A stretch of 64,000 nt of DNA. Source: Oxyura jamaicensis. Lineage: Eukaryota > Chordata > Aves > Anseriformes > Anatidae. The notes beneath the pieces were generated by a model that saw nothing but the letters and a program-made list of their open reading frames with translations, made no database searches and was not told where the DNA came from. Location: contig NC_048896.1 of the NCBI RefSeq assembly GCF_011077185.1, positions 10,082,505 through 10,146,504 on the forward strand, in the 5' to 3' direction. Positions 1 to 8,527 of this stretch are shown here, one piece after another (position 1 is the stretch's first letter; each line of letters begins with the position of its first letter). The position numbers were made by a program, and so were the translations under genes.

Positions 1-19
1 NNNNNNNNNNNNNNNNNNN
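1..19. other. assembly gap (N run)
   Basis: Nineteen unresolved bases begin the window and abut the F8A1 reading frame, so the missing 3' part of F8A1 is a sequence-availability problem and not evidence of a broken gene. Confidence 0.95.
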
Positions 20-505
20 GTCTCGCAGCGCCGCCGCCAACTCCAGGCACAGCCCGGCCGCCAGCGCCGGCTGCCCGCGCTCCAGGTGCAGGCGGGCGGC
101 GAAGGCCCCGCAGCTCTGCGCCGCCGCCAGGTGCTCGCCGAAGCCGCCGCGCAGCGCCAGGCGCTGCCGCAGGTCCCGCTCCTGGCGCAGGAAGAGCCGC
201 GCCGCCTCGCCCAGCGCCGCCGCCTCGGCGGGGCCGTGGAAGAGGCTCTGCGCGCAGCGCGCTACCGCCAGCTGGCACCAGGCCGCGTAGGGCAGGCTCT
301 CCTGGGCGCGCAGCTCCCGCGCCAGCGCCGCGAACTGCTCCGCCGCCTCCGCCACGTTCGGCTTCCGCAGGAACCGCCGCCGCAGCTTGGCCGACACCAG
401 CCGGTACCGCGACAGGAAGTCCCCGTCCCCGCCGCCGCCGGGGCCCGGCCCGGGCCCGGAGCCTCCCGCCCCGCCGGGCCCGGAGCCGCCCGCCGCCGCC
501 AGCAT
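20..505 (-). CDS. F8A1: F8A1 / HAP40, N-terminal 162 codons (partial)
   Basis: This is the 40-kDa huntingtin-associated protein, a helical-repeat partner that stabilises huntingtin and links it to RAB5 on early endosomes (established for the family). On the minus strand the ATG is at 505-503 and the frame stays open for exactly 162 codons to the gap. After a Gly/Pro-rich linker (about residues 5-28) come FLSRYRLVSAKLRRRFLRK, PNVAEAAEQFAALAREL, LPYAAWCQLAVARC, LFHGP, ARLFLRQERDLRQRL and LCLELAAALRD. These match the vertebrate F8A1 N-terminus in order; the human protein has about 370 residues. The gene is intronless in mammals, and no splice site is needed here. GC content is extreme, with almost all third positions G or C. 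The frame is easy to miss because it has no stop inside the window. The identification is confident; the 3' end is not visible. Confidence 0.93.
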
Positions 506-720
506 CGCGCGCCGCCCGGAAGTGACGCCCCCGCGCCGCGCCCCCGGTGCCTCTTCGCTGCCGGCCAATCGGCGCCCGTCCCGGGATCAAGGGGTGGAGT
601 CTCAGGCGAGAGTGGGCGTGGTCTCATACAAGAGTGGGCGTGGCCTCTGCATAGTATCGCACGGTGTGGGCGTGGCTATTCTCACCCCGTTGTGTCCCCG
701 CCTATTGTGGGCGTGTCTCC
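506..720 (-). promoter_or_regulatory. F8A1 CpG-island promoter with ETS, CCAAT and CACCC boxes
   Basis: Directly upstream of the F8A1 ATG are an ETS/GABPA-type CCGGAAGTG (516-524, running into a TGACG half-site), an NF-Y-type CCAAT (565-569), and four GTGGGCGTGG/T elements (612-621, 634-643, 666-675, 707-716). The last four are CCACGCCCAC, an SP/KLF-type box, read in the gene's orientation. The motif matches are direct; factor binding is inferred. The composition fits a TATA-less housekeeping promoter. Confidence 0.6.
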
Positions 721-3249
721 AGGAGGCCCCGCCCCCAGCAGTCTCCCGGCCCCGCCGGGACGCGCAGCGCGGTCCCGCTGCTCGGGGGGCACCCGGCGGG
801 GCCCGAGGGCAGGAGAACCTCGGGGCTCCTCGCTGCGGCTCGTCCCGGGCAGCCCCGCCGCCCCTTCTGCCCTCGGGGTAGGGCCCCGTGGTGCCCTCCG
901 CACCCTCCTGCTGCCTCCTGCCCCTGGACGTCGCGTTGCAGAGGCGTGATGGCCGCAGGCGCTCGGCTTGCTGCCCTTCCCGCACGAGCTTGGGGCAGCT
1001 GCACGGTTGCCATGATGTGGGCACTTGTCCCGTCCCGAGGGCAGGACGGGTGCCATTGCCTGAAAGTGAAGTTGGGGCTCGGTGTATCGCACCAAGGGTC
1101 AGAGTTCAGCGTGTGTAACAAACACCCCAGCGTTCTAAGAAAACCCTCTCTGACCTTTTCTCTGAGCTCACCAAACGTACCACAAAGCTAGCAAGTGAAA
1201 CTGAAATGCGATGGATAATGTAACTCATCCCTCTGCGACGCTTCAGAACGAGTGAAAAATTCCCCGAGGTGATGATGCTGCGGCATTCCGGCCATCGGCC
1301 TCCCCTGCAGGTACCCGGTCACGGCAGCCACCAAACCGCAAGGCTGCCAGCGCCTCGCTGTGCTCTGAAGGGGCACGCCGCGCTTCCTGCGCCCATAACC
1401 ACGCAGGGGCCGTCACAACCCCTCCCTCAGCACTGCAGCCCCCGTTTCTGTTCCCTGTCCCAGCAGCCCCCTCCTCCCTGCCAGCCTCCCTTCCCTCTCC
1501 AGCTGACCAGACCCACCAAATGCCGCAGCCTTGCTGCAGCTCGAACCTGGCCGCCTTTTCCCAGCCCCACGAGACGACCGGGGTCGTTCCAAATGCCCGG
1601 TCCCTCCAAAGGGCTGGGCAGGAATGGAGGATGTTTCCTGCCTGCGTGAGTGCCGTGACCTGCTGGTACCATGCAGTGACTGACAGCAGCGAGCTGACAT
1701 TGTAGAAATGCCCTTTCAGGTCCCCGGGCTCTCTCAGTTCACAGTCATTTCTCCACTCGCTGGCTGGCAGGTTGGGTTGGCTTTGTCTTCTGTAATTACT
1801 CAGCAAGGGCTGGAGGTGAGGCTGATGCAGCACAAGGCACCAAGGTGGAGAAACCTGGGGTTCAGCAGCCTCTGATTTCCACTCTCCAGGCTCTGAGATT
1901 CCCACGGCTGGAACAAGCTGCCCTCCTGACACGTCCTACTCCTGCCCGGGGTAACCACATTTTTTCACTGCATGGGGAAGGGACGATGTTGCAGCCAGGT
2001 GTCCGAGGAGCACGGCCGAGGGGTTTGGAGCCAAGCCCCACGCACGTGCTGGTAAAGCACACTGCTGCTCTGCATTTAATCCTGTTTCCCAGAGCTATCA
2101 ATCTGGGGTGCCGAGAAGAAAATTGATGCTGGGCTGGGAAATCAGCCTGGCAGTGCCTGCGCACAGGCTTCCCGCACGTGTCCCTTCCCAAGACAGGCAC
2201 GTGTGGTGGCCTCAGCTGCTGTTGAGGGGTCTGAACGTCAGGGGTTCCCTCGTGGTGGGTCTGTGGGAGCCCCTCACGGCTGACATTTGGCTGCCTGCGG
2301 CCTCACGACTGAGTCACCCCTCGGGACCCGCTACGTGCATTGCCCTTTGAGGCTCGCACCGAAACATGAGCTGTAGACGAAGAGATCTCGAGAGCAGGTC
2401 CCAGCTGGGCAGGCGCAGGGCTGAGGGGGCACGCGGAGTGGTGGGGTGGCGGGGCACAGAAGTATTTGCAGGAAGATGTGCTGCTGGGGCCTGCCGCGGG
2501 GCTGGGAGCTCTGCACCGCTGCGTTTGCTCTCTCGGTCCCGGCCGGACCCTGCTGCAGCGGCTGCTGAAAGCTGATGGGAGGATTTGTCCTTTCCACTGC
2601 CATCCCCGGCCCCCTCCTCCCCTGCCCACCGTGGCTATTTGCATCTGCGTGGGCGAACCTCGCGCTGCTCGCCGAGCTAAATCCAGCGGGGTGGAAACTT
2701 CTGCGGAACGACCTGCTGCGGGCACGTAGCTGGGGCCGTAGCGGTGTCAGGAGGAGGGCTGGGGGACGAGCTGCCCGGACCCCCGCCTCTCAGCCCCCAT
2801 GGGCTCTCCCCACCACCCCAGCTGGGAGACTTCACGCAGACAGCGCCGGGGCAGGAAAACGGCATCTGGAGGCATTTATTTCAGCATCTGCCCACAGCTC
2901 CCCACCCTGCAGGGGCAGGAGGACACCTCGGGGCATCTCCCCTGCTCCTGCCTGTGTGGGCGGTGGTGTGGCACCGTGCCCGCCTCCCCTGGCACCCGGC
3001 GTCCCCGCTGGTCCCGAGGGCAGTGGGTGCAGGTGCGCGGGGCCCTTTTGTGGGACGTTTTCACCCCTCCTGCACCAGAAGCCCATTTCTGTCTGTCTCC
3101 GGTGCACCTGGGTGTGTTGCAGAGCCTGCACCGGCAGGAGCCCCCCAAAACACTCCCCTCACCTCATCCAGGGGGGGAAAACCCCGCGTGGGAGGAGCAG
3201 GGAGAGCGGGGTGACGCTTGCCACGGGTGGGAGGTGTGTCACCAGCCAA
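721..3249. other. intergenic, no gene recognised
   Basis: This GC-rich spacer lies between F8A1 and the GPCR. The open frames on both strands are overlapping GC-driven shadows without a conserved domain or a consistent splice structure. I see no RNA gene or interspersed repeat. Confidence 0.6.
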
Positions 3250-3323
3250 GGGCTTATAGCAGCCCCGGCGAGAGCAGGAACCTCCGTCACAGCAGCTGTA
3301 GGAGCAGAGGAGCGCCAGGCGAG
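3250..3323 (+). promoter_or_regulatory. candidate promoter and noncoding first exon of the GPR34-like gene
   Basis: A TATA-like TTATAG (3254-3259) is followed about 65 bases later by a strong splice donor, GGCGAG|GTGAGTGG, ending at 3323. A matching acceptor, TTCATTCCAG, ends at 4412, fifteen bases before the GPCR start codon. Together they suggest a short untranslated exon joined over an intron of about 1.1 kb (3324-4412), the usual layout for P2Y-type receptor genes. The splice signals are seen; their use is inferred. Confidence 0.35.
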
Positions 3324-4427
3324 GTGAGTGGCTCCGGGTGGCTTCTCTTCTCGCCGTGAGGCACCGGGGAAGCTTTGCTGCACCTGCGAGCACGGGGGGC
3401 GGCGGGGCACCGGGGCGGCCAGCCGTCAGGGTGGGAGAGCTGGGGCTGAGCGGGGCGGCTGCCGTGCGGCGAGCCAGGAACGACAGAGGCGAGACGCTCG
3501 AGCCGTGGTGGTTTTAAAGCGCTGCAAGTGGCAGGCAGTAAACCCGGTGAGCTCTGCTAGCTCCGTCCAAACCTGTCAGCTGCTGCCCCTGCTTGCTGGG
3601 GACGTGTGGAGGGAGCAGAGAAGTGCGTTAGGAAAGTAGTGGCTGTCACTCAGCGTCACGGCAAGTGGGAAGGTGAGGGGACACGCATGAGCTCGTGGGC
3701 ATGTGAGGTGCTTCTGTGGTCAGTCCCAGCAAGGCAGGTGCTGGCAAAGGATGTCCAAGTGTCTGGCACTGGGTCCCCGGGCAGCACAAGCTCAGCAGGG
3801 CTCTGCTGTCCTGTGGCTGGCGAGGGAGCAGCAGTTTGAGGCTGATTTCCCAGCCTCGGAGGGGTGGTGGGGAGCTCTGACCGACCCCATTAGTGCCCCT
3901 TAGCAATGCCAAGATGCCTGTAAGCATCTTGCTGGCATGTGGCCTGAATTCATGTTGGCTGTATCCATTTTGTTGCTCGTGGGCAATCAGAGGGGTGCTT
4001 TTCCCCACAGAGGACTGCTGGGCATTGCTGTTGAGCCCAGCACGCCACAGGCAAGCCTGGCCAGCAGCCTGGGAGGAGCTGGGACGGGAGCCACTGCATC
4101 TGGGGCAGGAGCTGGCTCTGCTTTTCCACCAGGATATAAGAAACATCCCCTGTGGATATTTCTCTGCAGGCTGGGGAGAAAGCAGTGCCCATTCCTGGTC
4201 CAGAGCCAGTGATGGACCTGTGCAGGAGCCTGCTTCTAGCTCCCCAGCCCATTTCCCTTTGCGTAACAGCCTGGGAGACCATGAGGTCATGTTTGCAGGG
4301 ACCTGGGGCACCCAGGTGCCACAGGGGGCTGTAATACCCTTTTGTCCCGATGCCTGCAGGCCTCCAGCTCATGCCAATGCCCGTTCCAACTCCCATGCAT
4401 GTTTCATTCCAGGCCCGTGCACTTGTC

Positions 4428-5441
4428 ATGGACTCCCTGAGCACTGTCCTGCCCACCAGCGAGGTCACCGAGCACAGGCTGGGCAACTCCTGCTCCCAGA
4501 TCCGAGATGAGTTCCTCTCCGTGACGCTCCCTGTGATGTACTCGCTGATCTTCATCGTCGGGCTGCTCAGCAACACCCTCGCGCTCTGGGTGTTCTCGTG
4601 CAGCGTGCAGCGCATGACCTCCATCACGGTGTACATGAGGAACCTGGCGCTCTCCGACCTCTTGCTGTCCCTCTGCCTGCCCTTCCGCATCGCCTTTCAG
4701 AACAAGAGCGAGCCCCGGATCTTCTGCAACGTGGTCGGGGCCTTCTTCTACCTCAACATGTACGTCAGCATCACGTTCCTCAGCCTGATCAGCCTGGACC
4801 GCTACCTGAAGATCATCCGGCCCCTCCAGAAATTCAAGATCCACACCGTGGCCTGTAGCACCGTGGCCTCTGGGTTGGTTTGGTTGGTGCACTTAGCCTT
4901 CATGATGCCTTTCTTTTTTGAGACAAGAGAAAAAGGGCCCTGTGACTATAAATGCTTCCACTTCAGGAACAAAAGCACCACGGCTGCAGCCTTTAACATG
5001 ACCGCAGTAGTGATTTTCTTTATCCTGCTGCTGCTCTTCCTCTACTTTTATGGCAAGATATTTGCCAAGCTCCACAGAGTCTCCTCGGTGAAGGCTCAGC
5101 AGCTGAACAAGAAGACCAGCATGAGAGCCATCACCAAGACCTTTGTAGTCCTGATCATCTTCATTGTATGCTTCACCCCCTACCACATCATCCGCATCCC
5201 TTACATCCTGGCGCAAGTCGAGGCCATTTCTAGCCTGCCCTGGAAGCAGGGCCTCCACCTCGCTAACGAGCTTGTGCTTTGCATATCAGCCCTCAACAGC
5301 TGCCTTGACCCAGTTGTCTTCTTTTTCTTGTCCAGCAGTTTCCGGAGGGCTGTGCTCTGCACCTTCCAGGGCAGGCTGAAGAGAGCTCTCATGAGGAACC
5401 AGGGTAGGCTGAACCACAGCAGGTCCGTGACAGAAATGTAG
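4428..5441 (+). CDS. GPR34-like class A GPCR (P2Y12 clade)
   Basis: A 337-residue seven-transmembrane receptor with an uninterrupted coding exon. TM1 is near residues 34-58. Cys100 at the top of TM3 can pair with an ECL2 cysteine (172 or 176). The G-protein motif is SLDRY (Asp124-Arg125-Tyr126). TM6 has CFTPYH (Cys248-Pro251) and TM7 ends DPVVF (Asp294-Phe298). Possible N-glycosylation sites are Asn92 and Asn181. Blocks such as SLIFIVGLLSN, NMYVSI, CFHFRNK, FVVLIIFIVCFTPYH and NSCLDPV resemble GPR34, a lysophosphatidylserine receptor in mammals, while RIPYILAQ also recalls P2Y12. I chose Met4428 (GTCATGG, strong Kozak context, just after the acceptor at 4412) over an in-frame upstream ATG at 4350 that lies in the presumed intron. 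Mammalian GPR34 sits elsewhere (Xp11.4), so this is probably a GPR34-like paralogue. The ligand is not predictable. Confidence 0.85.
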   Translation: MDSLSTVLPTSEVTEHRLGNSCSQIRDEFLSVTLPVMYSLIFIVGLLSNTLALWVFSCSVQRMTSITVYMRNLALSDLLLSLCLPFRIAFQNKSEPRIFCNVVGAFFYLNMYVSITFLSLISLDRYLKIIRPLQKFKIHTVACSTVASGLVWLVHLAFMMPFFFETREKGPCDYKCFHFRNKSTTAAAFNMTAVVIFFILLLLFLYFYGKIFAKLHRVSSVKAQQLNKKTSMRAITKTFVVLIIFIVCFTPYHIIRIPYILAQVEAISSLPWKQGLHLANELVLCISALNSCLDPVVFFFLSSSFRRAVLCTFQGRLKRALMRNQGRLNHSRSVTEM

Positions 5442-6669
5442 GCTTTACAGCAGGGCCGAGGACCTGGGCATGGGATTTTCTCATCACGGATTTGCTCTGG
5501 CTGCTGGTGTTTATGGGACGAGGTTTGCTGGGAAGATGGAGAAAGAAACTGGAACCGCTTCATGTTTCTTCCCCTCACACCAGCAGGGTTAGAGCTTCCA
5601 TGGGGGGGAAGCAAAGAGGAAAGGATAACTGGGACCTTACTTTTCCTGCCCCAGCTCTGCCGGCATAGCTGAAGGACGTTTCCTAGGAAGAACAAAGCTG
5701 GAAGTGCCAAAGGAGAACCAGCGTTGGCCTAGGATCTCCAACCAGCCCAGGGAAGGGCAGGGGCAGAGCCCCGGGCAGAGACAGGCTCCTTCAGTGGGAG
5801 GGAGAGGAAGGAGGGGAATAGGAACTTGCTGTGAGTCTCTGTTAATACACATCACCTCCACACCAGAGAAAGCAGAAAAGGGAAGGGGAGGGGAGATGAT
5901 GCAGTGCAAAAGCATTAGGAAAAGGTGAGGGAGACACTCATCAGAGCATTACTTGTGCAGCGGGTGAATGTTTTGCTCTGCAACGGTGTGCAGCGCTGGG
6001 CTTGTATGACAGGCATGCCAGGAAATGTGCAGACCCTGAAACCCCAAACCACGGCAACGATAACTGTTACTCTCTTGTTACCACGCTCTTTGTAACTCCG
6101 GCTCAGCCTCACCTCTCTGGAGATTCAAACAGGTAGCTCCAGGCTTCCTTCAGCTCTGTTCCTTTGCCCATTTCACTGGCACGTTCACGGAGGGCTGGCA
6201 GCCTCTCCTGGTCATTGCACAGCACTCTTTTGGCAGTGGGACCATGCCAGGGTCATTGCTATAGGAAGGGGTCCAACAGGCAAAGGGGATGCAGCACAGA
6301 AGTGCCTGCAGCTCGTCTGAGACCTGTGAGCCCCAAAAGTGAGCTGCTGGCTCTGAGGTCCTCAGATCAAGCACTGCTAGTTTGCAGTGGCTCTGAAAAA
6401 GGAACCTGCAAGGGTTTCCTGCTTTGATTAGTCTTCAGCATCTGTTCTCTTCCTGCAGAAGAGATACTTCTCTGTATTTTTTCCCTTTTATGTGCTCTCT
6501 CCTCATTTGTTCACTTATTCTTAGGAGACTGCAGGCTTGGAGCAGCAGCCTGCTTCACTCACACTTCAGGTGGTAAAGCCTGTGCCGTAAAGAGCTGGGA
6601 GGATTTTCATTCAGACTGTAAACTGCTTTCGTAACTGTGGAACTCAAATACTTGAATAATACTTGGGAG
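5442..6669 (+). other. 3' untranslated region of the GPR34-like gene
   Basis: From the stop at 5439-5441 to the poly(A) signal at 6670 there is no conserved frame. The stretch is best read as one 3' UTR of about 1.25 kb. I see no repeat or structured RNA in it. Confidence 0.5.
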
Positions 6670-6675
6670 AATAAA
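6670..6675 (+). terminator. poly(A) signal, GPR34-like gene
   Basis: AATAAA is followed within about 30-50 bases by T/G-rich sequence (GCTGGTCTTTCTGGTC), a plausible cleavage context. It is the first good signal downstream of the GPCR stop codon. Confidence 0.5.
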
Positions 6676-6700
6676 ATATTTTCTTAAGGACTGAATTTGC

Positions 6701-7645
6701 TGGTCTTTCTGGTCAAGGTGTGAGCAACCCCAAACCTCACTGTAGCTTTGTTGAAGGAGCACCTTAAGAACCAGAGGACAACACTCGCTGTCCTCTTGTC
6801 TCTGCTACTGAGTGCACTATGAGCAGGAGGAAGGGATATTTTTTTTTCTTTAGCAGGGGTGGGGGGAAATACAGAAAGCCAAGTTCTTCCTGTGGAAAGC
6901 TGCACATAAATGTCACAAAACTGTTTTCCTTTTCCGATCAGCGCTAACAAGAGTCAAAGCAGAAATGCTGCGTGGTTCGGAAGCCTCAGCATCGCAACGC
7001 CAGCATACATGTGTGCCACACGGCCTGCGGGAAGCCTCCCCCCAGTTTCCTGCAGGCAGTTTCCCCTGACGAAGCCCCATCCCTCGACGCCTCCCCGCGG
7101 GAGCAGCAGCACCGAGAGCAGAAACCCTCGCTGAGCACAACGCCAGCGTCCCGTGAGGGGGGCAGAGGGCTGGAAGGGCTCGGCACAGGTTTCTCTCGGC
7201 GGTGAAGGAGCCGGGTGAGGGTGCAGGAGGAAGATGGGGACCCTGGGGTCCAGGAGGCAGGAGGAAGCGTGCGGGCTGACAGCGGAGCAGGCGGAAGCCT
7301 CCGGTCTGCACTAAAGAAAGCCGCAGGGCTGGCGGTGGCTGCGCTTGTTTCTGAGAAGCAGGGGCCTGCCGCCGTATCCTGTTCCCCCCTTGCTCGAGGC
7401 AGGCAGGTGGGCCTGAGGCAGGCGGCTGCTGCTCACCCCCTGCCCTTTTGGGGGGCAGCAGGCCGGGCCCGGTGCTCTCCTCCAGGGCAAGGATGGGCAG
7501 CTGTGGGGATGCGGACGGAGGGCACCACTGCAGCCCTGACGCGGTGTGTGCGGCCCTCACGGGGCTGCTCTTTGAAACTGGGGCCTGAAACAGAGCTCGG
7601 GGCAGTTACGTGGTTGCACAGCGCCTGCTGCAAGGCACAGCCTTC
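6701..7645. other. intergenic, no gene recognised
   Basis: GC content rises towards the TRMT2B promoter. No conserved frame, splice structure or repeat is recognised. Confidence 0.5.
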
Positions 7646-7723
7646 CTACGGCACGAACAGCAGGGAGCGGGGATCGAACCCACAACCCTACGGCACGGGC
7701 AGCGGGGATCGAACCCGCGTCCC
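7646..7723 (-). repeat. tandem duplicated tRNA T-arm/B-box-like unit
   Basis: Two adjacent copies (7646-7687 and 7688-7723) share CTACGGCAC, then GCGGGGATCGAACCC. On the minus strand each contains GGGTTCGATCC, the tRNA T-loop and Pol III B-box pattern. In each copy it is flanked by bases that form a 5-bp T-stem (GCGGG/CCCGC perfect in one copy, GTGGG/CCCGC with one wobble in the other). No matching acceptor, D or anticodon arm is found, so this is not an intact tRNA gene. It may be a tRNA 3' fragment, a SINE remnant or coincidence. Confidence 0.45.
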
Positions 7724-7733
7724 TGAGATCCGA

Positions 7734-7889
7734 CCACGCCCACGCTGCGACCACACCCACTGTAGCCACGCCCCCTCCGCCCGATCCCCAGAGGGCGGGG
7801 GGGCGCTGCCGCGGGGCATGCCGGGAGCAGGGAGGGGGGGAAATGGCCGCCACGTCGCTGTCGCTCCGCCCCGGGGGGTTGTAGCCTCG
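7734..7889 (+). promoter_or_regulatory. TRMT2B CpG promoter and probable noncoding first exon
   Basis: CACCC boxes lie at 7734-7743, 7751-7760 and 7766-7775. A YY1-like AAATGGCCGCC (7841-7851) follows, typical of positions at or just downstream of TATA-less start sites. CTCG|GTAAGG at 7889/7890 is a good donor that pairs with the TTTCAG acceptor ending at 8336, giving a second exon that carries the TRMT2B ATG. The motifs are seen; the start site and splicing are inferred. Confidence 0.5.
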
Positions 7890-8527
7890 GTAAGGGGTTA
7901 AGGGAATAAACGCTTAATGAGGAGCTTGTCGTTGTGCTGTGGTTAATTAGCTGCGGGCTCGTCGCACGGAGAGGCAGGCAGTAAAGAATTACTGTTTCAG
8001 GTGCTCTCCGAAGGCTGGCGGTGGGTTGAGGCAGCCGGTGCTGCTCGGCGGCTGGCAGCGCCCAGCTGGGGGCTGTGCGCGGCTCTGCCGGGCCTGAGCC
8101 TCGCAGGCCCTCAGGTTGGCCGCGGTCAGCACGGGGGCGCTTAGGAGTAGTCCCTGGGTAGCTCCTGGTCACGCCGGTGCCCTCGGTGCCAGCAGGGCAG
8201 AGGCTCGGGGGTGTCACCAGAAGCTTTCTGTTCCCCAAGCCGCAGGATTTATAGGGCTGCTTTTTCACAGAATTCTGCCCTGCACTTATATTTGAAGAAG
8301 CAGAGCCTCATTTCGCCTGTTGCTGCTCTGTTTCAGGTGCCCGGCTGGGGTTAGTGGCTGCTGCAGGCTGTGTGAGCGGAAGCCCTGCCCGGCTGCTGAG
8401 CCCCCGGTGCCGCCACCGGGTTCTTCCCGACGAGCAGCCCCTCCGCTGCCGCCCAGCCCTGCCGGTTTTCTCACCCCAACGGTCCTGTGGTGGCCGCAGG
8501 GCCTGGGGAGCGCCCCTGCTTCCCGCC

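Noticed and set aside
262..627. Open frame on the minus strand overlapping F8A1
   Set aside because: It is in a different frame from the F8A1 protein, is Arg/Gly/Pro-rich as expected of GC-driven shadow frames, and has no homology.
4350..4427. In-frame upstream ATG extending the GPCR by 26 residues
   Set aside because: A good acceptor at 4403-4412 places these codons in an intron, and the extension does not resemble receptor N-termini; Met4428 has a strong Kozak context.
7646..7780. Complete tRNA gene on the minus strand
   Set aside because: Only T-arm-like elements are present. No acceptor stem partner, D arm or anticodon arm can be drawn.
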